Of a stretch of DNA of 45,979 nt, positions 26,862-36,205 are shown piece by piece. Position numbers and translations under genes: made by a program. The number at the start of each line of letters is the position of its first letter. Within the stretch, counting starts at the first letter, position 1. Source of the DNA: an uncultured Alistipes sp. (GTDB taxonomy: Bacteria; Bacteroidota; Bacteroidia; Bacteroidales; UBA932); NCBI GenBank assembly GCA_945787505.1, contig CALZHC010000007.1, positions 1 through 45,979 of the forward strand, in the 5' to 3' direction. The notes beneath the pieces are model-generated. The model saw nothing but the letters and a program-made list of their open reading frames with translations. It did no database searches and was not told the origin of the DNA.

Positions 26862-29800
26862 ATGAAACAAACAATCAGACAGATTTTGTTGTCAATCGCG
26901 ATGCTTTTCGCCTCTTTGGCAGCCTTTTCTCAGGTGACTACCTCTTCTATGAGCGGTAAGATCCAAGATTTGAATGAAATCGGTGTGGCAGGTGCTACTG
27001 TCATTGCGACACACACACCTTCAGGTACACAGTATTATTCAATTGCGGATTCCAAAGGTTTCTTCCGCATTCTTAACATCCTTCCAGGCGGTCCCTATAC
27101 TGTCACCGTTGAGATGCTGGGCTTTCACAATTCAGTGGTCAAAGACATTAATGTCGCCTTGGCTGACAATTATGTATTAAATGTAACACTTCAGGAGGAG
27201 AGCCTTTCTCTGGATGAAGTGGTAGTTTACGCAGAATCACTAACTTCAAACATGCGTTCGGACAGAGCCGGTGCAGTTACATCACTTGATGTGAAATCTA
27301 TCAACCAGTTGCCAGTTATCGGCAGAAGCGTGGAAAGTTTTATTAAACTGACTCCTCAGGCTTTTGACAATGGAAACGGTCCGGCAATCGGTGGTGGTAA
27401 CTATCGTCAGAATAACTTTACCATCGACGGTGCAGCTTCCAACAATGCTTTCGGTATCGGACAGAGTATGCCTGCAGGCGGTTCTCCTATCTCAATGGAC
27501 GCAATCGAGCAAATATCAGTCAATGTTACTCCCTTTGACGTGAGACAGAACGGTTTCCTCGGTGGTGCAATGAATGCCGTAACCCGTTCAGGAAATAATA
27601 AATTTGAAGCTTCTGTTTACTCATATTACCATAATCAGGACTTTAGGGGTACATACGTAGGCGACAATAAGCTTAAGGTAAATCCCGAACAGCACCTTAT
27701 AGTCGGAGCAAGAATCGGCGGTCCCATCATCAAGAACAAACTCTTCTTCTTTGCAAACTTCGAAATGCAGAGAGATACCCAACCCGGTCCTGCAGCTGTA
27801 GCTTCAACACCTGAAAATCCCTATACCACAGGTAAGGACAACATCTATCGCCCTAGCGCCGAGCTTCTCGATGCGATTTCAAGCTATCTCAAGAGCAATT
27901 ATGATTACGATCCAGGTGCATATCAGGGATATAGCTCCAAGTCTCCGGGTATGAAGATTTTAGCACGTTTGGACTGGAATATCAACCGTAACCATAAGCT
28001 CAATGTACGCTATAACCTTACAAACTCCAAAACTCCCAACGCTCCCTCTCCCTCTACCAGTGGATTGGGTGACAGACAGTTTACAAGCTATAGCCGTACT
28101 GCAAGCACAGCCATGTATTTCCAGAATGCACGTTACTATCAGGAACAGAACTTCTCTTCAGCAGTCGCTGAACTGAACTCCCGTTTCCTTGACGGCAAGC
28201 TGAACAATGTATTGCGTGCTACCTATTCTCATCAGTATGAGCCCCGTTCGGTAGATGGAAAAGAGTTTCCCTTCGTAGATATCGTTGTGGGAGGTAATAC
28301 TTACACCTCTTTCGGTACTGAACTCTTCTCATACGGAAACCTTCGTGATGTGAATACCGTTACCGTTACAGATGAATTCTCGGCTTCGTTGGGCAGACAT
28401 AATCTGTTGGCAGGTATCCAGTATGAATGGAACAGAACTCAGAATGGATTCCAGAGATTCGGAGCAGGTTACTATACTTTTATCTTTGATACGGAAGATG
28501 ATCTTCGTAATGCTATCAACAATGGAACTCTCTTCGACAATCCTCACCAGTACGCAATCACTCACTCGTTCAAACCTGACTACTCTCAGGCATTCCCTCA
28601 GTTCGATTTCCATCAGTACTCTGTTTATCTGCAGGATGAAGTTGCATGGGAAAGATTCAAACTCTCATACGGTCTTCGTGTAGAAGTTCCTGTATATCCT
28701 TCACTCTCAGATAACTTCAACCAGCAGGTGGCTGATGCTACATTTGCAGATTACAAAGGCAACAATGGTAAATACGATACTACACAGCTCCCTTCAACCA
28801 CTGTAATGTTCTCACCCCGTATCGGATTCAACTGGGATATCCTCGGCAATAGGGATTTGGTACTGCGTGGAGGTTCAGGTCTCTTTACCGGACGTATCCC
28901 CTTCGTATGGATCGTAGCACAGGCAGGTGATGCAGGTGTTCTTCAGGCTACTTATACTGCAGTGGAAGGTGGTTCCAACACCGTTCCCAAGTTCTATGAC
29001 AACAGGCTCGATGCTCTCAAGGAGATCTATCCTGACGGAGCAACTCCATCAAATGCATCCATCAGCAGCATATCATTGATGGCACCCGACCTCAAGATGC
29101 CACAGAACTGGAAATCTTCACTCGCACTTGACTACAGAATCCCCGGTGATGTATTCTTCACCCTCGAAGGTATCTATAATTACGATGTTAATCCTGTAAC
29201 CATTACCAACGTAGGTCTTAAGGATCCCGGATTCTCAAATATCAACAACTTCGCTGACAACAGATACATTTGGGGAGGCAGATATGACTCGAAACTTACC
29301 AACGCCTACCTTCTCAACAACTCTAAGAAGGGTGGTTACTACTACTCTATCACAGCTAAGTTGGAGAAGAAGAACTTCTACGGATTCGATGCAATGATTG
29401 CTTACACATATAGTGACGCCAGAAGTTACGGAGACGGCACAGGTGACCAGGTATACTCTAACTGGCAGAATGCAACCACTGTAAACGGTCAGAACTATGC
29501 AGAACTTTCTTATGCGGGATATGTTGCACCTCATCGTCTGATTGCATCTTTGAGCTACTCAAAGGATTATGCCAACTACTTCGGAACAGGAGTCAGCTTG
29601 TTCTATGAAGGCGGTCCCAGAGGAAGATATTCTTACACCTATACCAAGAATATCGTAGGTGACGGTGGTGCATCTAACCTCATTTATGTTCCTGCTTCAC
29701 CCGATGAACTTCAGTTCGCTGACTATACCTATGAAGTAGGTGGTCAGAAATATACATACACCGCTCAGGACCAGAGGGAAGACTTCTGGAACTATGTACA

Positions 29801-30191
29801 GAACAGCAAGTACCTGAGCAGTCGTAAAGGTCAGTATGCTGAGAGAAACGGTATGGTAGGTCCTTGGCAGCATCAGTTCGACCTGAAGATTTACCAAAAC
29901 TTCTATCTCCCTGTGAGAAACGGTCAGAGAAATACTCTTCAGATCTCTTTGGATATAAGGAATCTCGGTAACCTCCTTTGCAGCAGTTGGGGTAATAGGT
30001 ATTATGCAACCAGAACTTCTATCCTTGAACTGGCGAAAGGTTACACTCCCGGAACTGAAGGTCAGGACTCGGCTCCCGTCTACAAGTTCATGAGAAATGG
30101 TACTGAAGTGCTCAGAGATGAATTCACCAGAAGTCTCAGCCTCTCTTCAACATGGATGATGCAGTTGAGCCTCAGGTACATTTTCAAATAA
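26862..30191 (+). CDS. Orphan TonB-dependent receptor, Oar-like
   Basis: 1109-residue outer-membrane protein. Type I signal (ends near AAFS-QVT), carboxypeptidase-regulatory-like domain (about 25-115), then a plug with LDEVVVYAES, RQNNFTIDGAASNN and NAVTRSGNNKFEAS, and a long beta-barrel ending in Phe-Lys. This plug style is that of Oar-like proteins (TonB-dependent transporters without SusD). It is monocistronic: own -7 element at 26809 and a strong terminator at 30221. Substrate unknown. Confidence 0.9.
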   Translation: MKQTIRQILLSIAMLFASLAAFSQVTTSSMSGKIQDLNEIGVAGATVIATHTPSGTQYYSIADSKGFFRILNILPGGPYTVTVEMLGFHNSVVKDINVALADNYVLNVTLQEESLSLDEVVVYAESLTSNMRSDRAGAVTSLDVKSINQLPVIGRSVESFIKLTPQAFDNGNGPAIGGGNYRQNNFTIDGAASNNAFGIGQSMPAGGSPISMDAIEQISVNVTPFDVRQNGFLGGAMNAVTRSGNNKFEASVYSYYHNQDFRGTYVGDNKLKVNPEQHLIVGARIGGPIIKNKLFFFANFEMQRDTQPGPAAVASTPENPYTTGKDNIYRPSAELLDAISSYLKSNYDYDPGAYQGYSSKSPGMKILARLDWNINRNHKLNVRYNLTNSKTPNAPSPSTSGLGDRQFTSYSRTASTAMYFQNARYYQEQNFSSAVAELNSRFLDGKLNNVLRATYSHQYEPRSVDGKEFPFVDIVVGGNTYTSFGTELFSYGNLRDVNTVTVTDEFSASLGRHNLLAGIQYEWNRTQNGFQRFGAGYYTFIFDTEDDLRNAINNGTLFDNPHQYAITHSFKPDYSQAFPQFDFHQYSVYLQDEVAWERFKLSYGLRVEVPVYPSLSDNFNQQVADATFADYKGNNGKYDTTQLPSTTVMFSPRIGFNWDILGNRDLVLRGGSGLFTGRIPFVWIVAQAGDAGVLQATYTAVEGGSNTVPKFYDNRLDALKEIYPDGATPSNASISSISLMAPDLKMPQNWKSSLALDYRIPGDVFFTLEGIYNYDVNPVTITNVGLKDPGFSNINNFADNRYIWGGRYDSKLTNAYLLNNSKKGGYYYSITAKLEKKNFYGFDAMIAYTYSDARSYGDGTGDQVYSNWQNATTVNGQNYAELSYAGYVAPHRLIASLSYSKDYANYFGTGVSLFYEGGPRGRYSYTYTKNIVGDGGASNLIYVPASPDELQFADYTYEVGGQKYTYTAQDQREDFWNYVQNSKYLSSRKGQYAERNGMVGPWQHQFDLKIYQNFYLPVRNGQRNTLQISLDIRNLGNLLCSSWGNRYYATRTSILELAKGYTPGTEGQDSAPVYKFMRNGTEVLRDEFTRSLSLSSTWMMQLSLRYIFK

Positions 30192-30220
30192 TCCTGTCCA
30201 GACAAGCTGCTTGATAATGT

Positions 30221-30253
30221 AGCGACGGCCATTTGACTGACCGTCGCTTTTTT
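30221..30253 (+). terminator. Intrinsic terminator after the Oar-like receptor
   Basis: Stem AGCGACGG/CCGTCGCT with a 12-nt loop, followed by six T, 30 bp after the stop. Confidence 0.9.
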
Positions 30254-30275
30254 GCTGAATATAAATAAGTTAATT

Positions 30276-30962
30276 ATGAAAAAACAAGATTTTATTTTTA
30301 CCCTGCTGATTGTGGCCATTTTTGTCCCTTTCTTTGTATGTGAGCCTTTGTACCAGTGGTATAAGGAGTTTAATGGCGCTCACGGAATGATAATGAGTTT
30401 TATCAAATTTGCCGTTCTTGCCACTTTGGGCGAAATGCTCGGAAGCAGGATCTCCACAGGAAAGTACTGCCCCAAGGGGTTCGGAGTAATCCCCAGGATG
30501 GTGGTATGGGGAGTATTGGGCATGGGTATCAATATGGCGATGATCATCTTTTCGAAGGGAACACCTGTATTTCTCGAGTATCTCGGTCTTGAAGGGGCTG
30601 TAGGAGCTCTTGACGGGCCTTTCAATGCGACGAAGGTATTGGTGGCATTCTCGGTTTCTGTAGCCATGAATACTATTTTTGCTCCGGTCTTCATGACACT
30701 GCACAAGATAACTGATACACATATCGCATCCTATAACGGTTCACTGGCATCCCTTTGTCATCCTATTCATTTTGCAGATATTTTTGAGAATCTCAACTGG
30801 AGAAGACAGTGGAATTTTGTCTTCAAAAAAACAATTCCTCTTTTCTGGTATCCTGCCCATACCATCACATTCCTTCTGCCCGGAGAGCTCAGAGTACTCT
30901 TTGCCGCAATTCTCGGTATAGTCCTTGGAGTTTTATTGGCATTTGCTTCTAAAAAACAATAA
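30276..30962 (+). CDS. Multi-pass membrane protein, possibly Mpv17/PMP22-like
   Basis: 228 residues from ATG 30276; an upstream in-frame TTG lies next to the terminator and is rejected. Four or five hydrophobic segments are visible. The C-terminal part (W-N-F-V-F-K-K, then LFWYPAHTITFLLP and a final membrane helix) resembles the W..WP....NF..VP pattern of the Mpv17/PMP22 family, which is mainly eukaryotic. The match is by eye and partial. Function unknown. yraN follows 21 bp downstream with its own -7 element. Confidence 0.75.
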   Translation: MKKQDFIFTLLIVAIFVPFFVCEPLYQWYKEFNGAHGMIMSFIKFAVLATLGEMLGSRISTGKYCPKGFGVIPRMVVWGVLGMGINMAMIIFSKGTPVFLEYLGLEGAVGALDGPFNATKVLVAFSVSVAMNTIFAPVFMTLHKITDTHIASYNGSLASLCHPIHFADIFENLNWRRQWNFVFKKTIPLFWYPAHTITFLLPGELRVLFAAILGIVLGVLLAFASKKQ

Positions 30963-30969
30963 AATTGGT

Positions 30970-30977
30970 TATCTTTG
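30970..30977 (+). promoter_or_regulatory. -7 promoter element for yraN, directly before the start codon
   Basis: TATCTTTG matches TAnnTTTG and is followed after 6 nt by GTG 30984. TTTG at 30942-30945 is 24 nt upstream, longer than the usual 19. Confidence 0.55.
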
Positions 30978-30983
30978 CTCGTT

Positions 30984-31355
30984 GTGGATAGGATTAGTAT
31001 AGGAAAAAGGGGAGAGGAGGCAGCAAAGTCTGCTTTGGAGGAGATGGGATTCGAGATTCTCGAGAGAAACTGGAGATTCGGCCACAAGGAGATAGATATA
31101 ATAGCTGCAAGTGAGGATGGCATCCGGTTTGTGGAGGTGAGGTCAAGGGTTGAGCCTGTACTTTTGGAACCGGAGCTGACAGTCGGTTCTGTCAAAAAAG
31201 AGAAGCTTGTAAGTGCTGCCCGGGCATATATGAGGATGAATCGGATTACCTGCGAAGCCTTCTTTGACATAGTGGCCGTCACTTTCAGTCCGCAAGGTGT
31301 CAAAGTCGACTATTTTCCTGATGCGTTCATCCCGTTTAACAGAATGTTTATATGA
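30984..31355 (+). CDS. yraN: YraN/UPF0102 family nuclease-fold protein
   Basis: 123 residues from GTG 30984; the alternative TTG at 30975 lies inside the promoter element. The restriction-endonuclease-like core is intact: GKRGEEAAKSALEEMGF, then RNWRFGHKEIDIIA and FVEVRSR, giving the E...D..E-V-R pattern (K replaced by R in the usual EVK). The role in the cell is not established for the family. It overlaps the next gene by 4 nt (ATGA). Confidence 0.88.
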   Translation: MDRISIGKRGEEAAKSALEEMGFEILERNWRFGHKEIDIIAASEDGIRFVEVRSRVEPVLLEPELTVGSVKKEKLVSAARAYMRMNRITCEAFFDIVAVTFSPQGVKVDYFPDAFIPFNRMFI

Positions 31356-32446
31356 GTGATAACTTTTATTGTGTAATAATGGCCGGAGGAGTGGGAAGCC
31401 GTTTCTGGCCCGTAAGCAGGAATTCCAGACCCAAACAGTTTCTGGATATACTCGGAGTTGGAAGGACTTTTCTACAGATGACTTTTGACAGGTTTGCCAA
31501 GATTATCCCTGCCGAGAGGATTCTGGTTGTCACCTCCGTTGTATATGAAGATATTGTTAGGGAACAGCTTCCGCAGATTCCGCGTGAAAATATACTTTTA
31601 GAACCTTACAAACGCAATACGGCGCCCTGTATAGCATACGCTACTACAAGGATAGCTGCCATCAACGAAAATGCAACAGTCGTTGTAGCTCCTTCAGACC
31701 ACTTTATTACCAATGAACCGCTCTTCATAGAGACTATTTCAGATGCTTTAGAGTATGCTTCCTCACATGATGAATTGCTGACACTGGGAATTAATCCCAC
31801 AAGGCCTGAAACTGGATACGGGTATATTCAGTACAATTCCCGCAGGTCCATAAATGTCCAGGGAAATCTGGCCTACCCCGTGAAAACTTTTACTGAAAAG
31901 CCGGATGAAGAGCTTGCAAAGGTATTCATCGACAGTGGAGAGTTCCTGTGGAATTCAGGAATTTTCGTGTGGAGTGTAAAAACCATATCGAAGGCACTCT
32001 CGGTATCTCTTCCGGAAGTCTATACACTCTTCAAGGGATGTAATGAATTCTACGGGACAGATAAGGAGGAATCATTCATCTCAGGAGTGTATGAGAATTG
32101 TCCCAGCATCTCCATCGACTACGGGGTGATGGAAAAAAGTAGAAATGTCGTTGTCTTCAAGGCCTCTTTCGGATGGACAGACTTAGGAACATGGGAGTCA
32201 CTCTACCTCTTCGCCAGCAAGGACAATGACGGTAATCTCATAAAGTCTGCCCAGAGGATGATAGATACCACAAAAGATAGCCTGATTATCTCTACCAGAG
32301 ATTCACAGCTGATGGTGGTAAAGGGATTGGAAAACTATATGGTAGTCAATACTGATGACGTACTCCTTATAGTTCCTCGAAGCGGGGCCAAATTCAAGGA
32401 GGTGATGGCTGACCTTGCAGTGAACGACAAATCTTCCTATATGTAG
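31352..32446 (+). CDS. Mannose-1-phosphate guanylyltransferase
   Basis: Makes GDP-mannose from mannose-1-phosphate and GTP, feeding glycan and capsule precursors. 364 residues with the nucleotidyltransferase signature MAGGVGSRFWPVSR and RPKQFL near the N-terminus, APSDHF for metal binding, and FTEKPD and WNSGIFVW typical of GMP synthases. It lacks the C-terminal isomerase domain of bifunctional enzymes. ATGA overlap with yraN suggests coupling; no other sugar-nucleotide gene is adjacent. Confidence 0.93.
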   Translation: MSDNFYCVIMAGGVGSRFWPVSRNSRPKQFLDILGVGRTFLQMTFDRFAKIIPAERILVVTSVVYEDIVREQLPQIPRENILLEPYKRNTAPCIAYATTRIAAINENATVVVAPSDHFITNEPLFIETISDALEYASSHDELLTLGINPTRPETGYGYIQYNSRRSINVQGNLAYPVKTFTEKPDEELAKVFIDSGEFLWNSGIFVWSVKTISKALSVSLPEVYTLFKGCNEFYGTDKEESFISGVYENCPSISIDYGVMEKSRNVVVFKASFGWTDLGTWESLYLFASKDNDGNLIKSAQRMIDTTKDSLIISTRDSQLMVVKGLENYMVVNTDDVLLIVPRSGAKFKEVMADLAVNDKSSYM

Positions 32447-32476
32447 AAACAGATAATAATTTAAAAATCGATATAT

Positions 32477-33751
32477 ATGAGTGACAACAGATTGAAAATA
32501 GATATCCAGTCGGAAATCGGAACGCTTAATGCGGTGTTGCTCCATTCTCCGGGAGCTGAAGTCGAGAACATGACCCCAAAGATGGCACAGAGGGCGCTCT
32601 ATAGCGATATTCTGAATCTCTCTATTGCACAGCATGAATATGCTCAGCTTCAGGGAGTACTCTCAAAACAGGCAAAGGTCTATACCGTAACCGGCCTTTT
32701 GGAAAAGGTTCTTCAGAATCCTGTCGAAAAGGAACGTCTGGTACGCAGAATCTGTGAAATGGAACAGCTTATGGAGTATTTCGATACGCTTATGGAGATG
32801 ACTCCCGCGCGTCTGGCCAAAGCCCTCATCGAGGGTCTTCCTGCCAATATCAATACACTTACGGCTTTCCTGAACGAAGACTACTATGCTCTCTTCCCTC
32901 TTTATAATTTCTATTTTACAAGAGATGCTGCAGTTACCATCGGAAACAGCGCACTCATCTGTAAGATGGCAAACAAAGTTAGAATGAGAGAATCCATCAT
33001 AATGGAGGCAATCTATAGAGGCAGCGGGGAATTTGAATGTGGCATCATAGACGCATGTGACAGGCAGTATCTTCCCAATAACAACCTCTTCATGGAAGGT
33101 GGCGATATCCTTATCGCGAGAGAGGACATCATACTGATCGGTAACGGTATGAGGACATCCACTCAGGGTATCGACATGCTTGCCTCACGCCTCTCGTCCA
33201 TTGCCCCTGAAGGAAGGAAGCATATCATAGTACAGCAGCTTCCCCATTCACCGGAATCATTTATCCATCTTGATATGGTATTCACACTTCTCGACAAAGA
33301 TAAATGCATGGTATTCGAACCTCTCATTTTGGGAGACAATCAGTATCAGACTGTCCATATCACAATTGATAATGGAAAGGTCGTGAAGATAAACAGCGTT
33401 TCGAATATCCTCACCGCCCTCAAGCGTCTTGGAATGGATCTTCAGCCGATAGTCTGCGGAGGAAAGGCCGATGAGTGGGACCAGGAGAGGGAACAGTGGC
33501 ATAGCGGTGCCAATTTCTTTGCTTTCGCCCCCGGAAAGGTCCTCTCTTACGCAAGAAATACTCATACACTTTCCGAACTTTCAAATCACGGATTTGAAAT
33601 CATTCCTGCATGGGATGTAATTAATGGCAAGGCAACTCTCGAAGGTGACAAAAAATGTGTGGTTACCATCGAAGGTTCGGAACTTCCCCGTGGCGGTGGC
33701 GGAGCACGTTGTATGACAATGCCTCTCTCTCGCAAAGCTGTAAATTGGTAG
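32477..33751 (+). CDS. arcA: Arginine deiminase
   Basis: Hydrolyses arginine to citrulline and ammonia. 424 residues with the family motifs FTRDAAVTIG, NLFMEGGDILI, SFIHLDMVFTLLD and the terminal catalytic segment LPRGGGGARCMTMP with nucleophile Cys412. No carbamate kinase, ornithine transcarbamoylase or antiporter gene is adjacent, so whether it works in ATP-yielding arginine catabolism cannot be told here. pheS starts 24 bp downstream. Confidence 0.95.
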   Translation: MSDNRLKIDIQSEIGTLNAVLLHSPGAEVENMTPKMAQRALYSDILNLSIAQHEYAQLQGVLSKQAKVYTVTGLLEKVLQNPVEKERLVRRICEMEQLMEYFDTLMEMTPARLAKALIEGLPANINTLTAFLNEDYYALFPLYNFYFTRDAAVTIGNSALICKMANKVRMRESIIMEAIYRGSGEFECGIIDACDRQYLPNNNLFMEGGDILIAREDIILIGNGMRTSTQGIDMLASRLSSIAPEGRKHIIVQQLPHSPESFIHLDMVFTLLDKDKCMVFEPLILGDNQYQTVHITIDNGKVVKINSVSNILTALKRLGMDLQPIVCGGKADEWDQEREQWHSGANFFAFAPGKVLSYARNTHTLSELSNHGFEIIPAWDVINGKATLEGDKKCVVTIEGSELPRGGGGARCMTMPLSRKAVNW

Positions 33752-33774
33752 ATTTTATCTCTCTTTTTCCGTAT

Positions 33775-34800
33775 ATGAATGCAATAATTGACAAGATAGC
33801 GAAGGAACTTGAGCAGGCAAAGGCTCGCAATGCTCAGGAAGTTGAAGAATTAAGGGTAAGACTCCTTGGAAAGAAGGGAGAGATTACCAAACTTTTTGAA
33901 GATTTCAGAACCGTTTCACCTGAACTCAAGAGGGAGTTCGGAAAGAAGCTTAATGAACTCAAGAATCTGGCCACTTCTAAGATCGAAGATCTGAGGAAGA
34001 GTACTGCGGATTCAAGCACTGATAAAAAAGGCGGGGAAGACCTCACAATGCCTGGTGATTATATCGAATTGGGTTCGAGACATCCTATTTCGATTACCCG
34101 AGAGCAGATAGTATCGATCTTTGCAAAATTGGGATATACCGTTGCTGAGGGTCCCGAGATTGAAGATGACCACCATGTATTCGAATCTTTGAACTTTCCT
34201 CCCGACCATCCGGCAAGGGACATGCAGGATACTTTCTTCATTTCTAAAGGCTATAACCCTGTTCTTCTGCGTACACATACCAGCAGTGTTCAGGTGCGTA
34301 CTATGGAGAGAACTAAACCTCCAATCAGAGTGGTTTGCCCCGGTCGCGTCTTCAGGAACGAAGCCATATCTGCTCGTGCACACTGTATCTTCCATCAGGT
34401 GGAAGGCCTTTACATAGACAAAGGGGTATCTTTCGCCGATCTGAAGCAGTCAATCCTCCTTTTCTGCAGGGAAATGTTCGGTCCACAGACCAAAATCCGT
34501 ATGAGACCGTCATATTTCCCCTTCACTGAACCGAGTACCGAAGTGGATATAAGTTGCAATATATGTGGCGGCAAGGGATGTAATATCTGTAAAGGAACCG
34601 GATGGCTTGAGATTATGGGAGCAGGAATGGTTGATCCTAACGTGCTGGAAGCATGTGGAATAGATCCTAAGGAATACACCGGATTCGCCTTTGGAATGGG
34701 TGTAGAACGAATAGCGATGCTCAAATGGCAGGTAAAGGATTTAAGGCTTTACTTTGAAAATGATATAAGATTTTTAAAAGAATTTGAAAATTCTTTGTAG
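33775..34800 (+). CDS. pheS: Phenylalanyl-tRNA synthetase alpha subunit
   Basis: Catalytic subunit of PheRS, charging tRNA-Phe. 341 residues from ATG 33775; the longer frame from 33655 overlaps arcA. An N-terminal coiled coil (about 1-80) binds tRNA. The class II core has HPISITREQIVSIF, DDHHVFESLNFPPDHPARD, FRNEAISARAHCIFHQVEGL and the closing GFAFGMGVERIAML. A Cys cluster (261, 264, 269, 272; CNICGGKGCNIC) looks like a metal-binding insertion. pheT is not in the window. Confidence 0.96.
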   Translation: MNAIIDKIAKELEQAKARNAQEVEELRVRLLGKKGEITKLFEDFRTVSPELKREFGKKLNELKNLATSKIEDLRKSTADSSTDKKGGEDLTMPGDYIELGSRHPISITREQIVSIFAKLGYTVAEGPEIEDDHHVFESLNFPPDHPARDMQDTFFISKGYNPVLLRTHTSSVQVRTMERTKPPIRVVCPGRVFRNEAISARAHCIFHQVEGLYIDKGVSFADLKQSILLFCREMFGPQTKIRMRPSYFPFTEPSTEVDISCNICGGKGCNICKGTGWLEIMGAGMVDPNVLEACGIDPKEYTGFAFGMGVERIAMLKWQVKDLRLYFENDIRFLKEFENSL

Positions 34801-34805
34801 AAAAA

Positions 34806-34836
34806 TTTGCAAGATCAAAAAAAAACCTTACCTTTG
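34806..34836 (+). promoter_or_regulatory. Promoter of tRNA-Gly
   Basis: TTTG at 34806-34809, exactly 19 nt spacer, TACCTTTG at 34829-34836: a full Bacteroidota consensus. The mature tRNA begins 33 nt after the -7 element. Confidence 0.85.
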
Positions 34837-34869
34837 CAATCCAATCCGATCAGAGTGTCGGTTGCAGTT

Positions 34870-34942
34870 GCGGAAATAGCTCAGTTGGTAGAGCACAACC
34901 TTGCCAAGGTTGGGGTCGCGAGTTCGAGTCTCGTTTTCCGCT
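34870..34942 (+). tRNA. tRNA-Gly (GCC)
   Basis: 73-nt cloverleaf: acceptor GCGGAAA/TTTCCGC, D-stem GCTC/GAGC, anticodon stem CAACC/GGTTG with loop TTGCCAA (anticodon GCC), T-stem GCGAG/CTCGT with TTCGAGT loop, discriminator U. CCA is not encoded. It has its own promoter and terminator. Confidence 0.97.
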
Positions 34943-34975
34943 CGAAGTCCAAAAGTTTTGAGGACAAAATCAAGC

Positions 34976-35009
34976 AAAACCCTTTGAAACATCGTTTCAG
35001 AGGGTTTTT
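34976..35009 (+). terminator. Intrinsic terminator after tRNA-Gly
   Basis: 15-bp stem (34976-34990 with 34994-35008, one G-U wobble) with a 3-nt loop and a T-rich end, 34 nt after the tRNA. Confidence 0.85.
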
Positions 35010-35128
35010 CATTTATTGTCTGTCGGTATCGCTCCGACTTTGTGGAGCCCCTACTCGACATCGACCGAACCTCGAAGTGTCCCTAAAAATGACTTGTATT
35101 TGATTTGCAAATTTTGGGGAAAACGATA

Positions 35129-35715
35129 CTACATCAGGACTATCCATCGTCCGTACTTCTTACCACCAACCCTGTCAATACAATACTCGTTTCTTAGTAT
35201 CCTGATACTCTTTTGAACCGTACTTCGAGATTTGCCACTTTTTTCAACTAACGCCATTGTAGTAATCTCGGGATTTTCTATCATTAAGTCTAAAATAATT
35301 CGCAAGGTTTTAAGCTCACCTTTAAGCTCATCTTTATGCTTACTTTTAAGCTTACTTTCTTGTTCGATTGGCTCTATGGTATTCTTAAAGCCCTCCCTGC
35401 AAGGAATCTCTATAAGGAAATATGAGCGAGCATCATCTGTTTCGATACGAGCTGGTAGTGAACCATTCTTACGCAACTCGTCCTGAATCGTAGGAATACC
35501 CGTAGCTCGACCCTCCGATAGGTCAAGTTCTTTAAGGAAATCTCCCAATCGTCTATTGCGGTAACGGCGAGCTTTGAGCAACTTTGCTTTTTGTATTGCC
35601 TCCATACTGATTGAGCGATCAGGTCCAGCATAACTCAATATCGCTACGCCTTGAGGCTCAATGCGAATCTCTACTGGCTCACGCTCCTGATATTCCCTTT
35701 GAGTAAAGGAATATA
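35129..35715 (-). pseudogene. Truncated AlbA_2/RecG-C-like ATP-binding transcriptional regulator
   Basis: Only the C-terminal part remains. The frame encodes QREYQEREPVEIRIEPQG, then SYAGPDRSISM, RRYRNRRLGDFLKELDLSEG and RATGIPTIQDELRKNGS, which are the conserved C-terminal blocks of DUF/AlbA_2 proteins often labelled RecG-like, followed by a winged-helix segment (TTMALVEKSGKSRSTVQ) and an apparent natural C-terminus. The N-terminal AlbA_2 half and any credible start are missing: the frame runs straight into the terminator of the neighbouring lipoprotein gene. The position after tRNA-Gly and the different codon style (CGA, for example) suggest a remnant of an acquired segment. Confidence 0.75.
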
Positions 35716-35740
35716 AAAAAGGATGGCATTGCCATCCTTT
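35714..35740 (-). terminator. Intrinsic terminator of the 145-residue lipoprotein gene
   Basis: Palindromic stem AAAGGATGGCA/TGCCATCCTTT followed on the minus strand by six T, 28 bp after the lipoprotein stop. Confidence 0.88.
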
Positions 35741-35767
35741 GAAAGAGTTAGTAAAATTTTATAAATT

Positions 35768-36205
35768 TTATTCTAATCCTAATTCGGCAATTGATCCTTC
35801 CACTATCTCATCTGATTTCACGCTGGCGTTGAATTTTGAATTGTAGCTCATAGACCAAGTCTTGGCAACCTTCCATGGACCATTGGCAGATTTTGTAGAT
35901 TTCTGGAGGCTGAAAACACCTGAAATGACATCGTTGTCATACTTCTCTACTACACGATTGATCTCTTTGATGATGTCATTGGTCGAGAAACTTGTTTGAT
36001 CAAAGATGCTCATTACTGAGTTCAGGTCATTCACGAAACTTACAGCCGTGTTTTCATAACCTTTAATGTAATGCATCTCTTCAACACCTTCGTACCTATA
36101 CCAAGCAGGTTCATCATTCAGCAAAGATGAGCAGCTATTTGTCAAGAGAACGGCACAGATTGAAATAATGGAAAGCAACAATGCTTTTGGATTGAATAGC
36201 TTCAT
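35768..36205 (-). CDS. Lipoprotein of unknown function
   Basis: 145 residues with a signal and lipobox (LLTNSCSSLLNDEP). No family is recognised. The mature part is mixed alpha/beta with a helical stretch IIKEINRVVEKYDND and a beta-rich C-terminal third. It stands alone between the tRNA-linked gene remnant and the exporter gene, with its own terminator. It may belong to the same acquired patch as the remnant. Confidence 0.75.
   Translation of the reverse strand: MKLFNPKALLLSIISICAVLLTNSCSSLLNDEPAWYRYEGVEEMHYIKGYENTAVSFVNDLNSVMSIFDQTSFSTNDIIKEINRVVEKYDNDVISGVFSLQKSTKSANGPWKVAKTWSMSYNSKFNASVKSDEIVEGSIAELGLE

Noticed and set aside
33655..33774. Upstream start for pheS
   Set aside because: It lies inside arcA in another frame; ATG 33775 gives the normal PheS N-terminus.
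34920..35130. att-site direct repeat of the tRNA-Gly 3' end
   Set aside because: Only an 8-bp match (CTCGAAGT at about 34941 and 35070) was found, too short to support an attachment site; no integrase gene is present.
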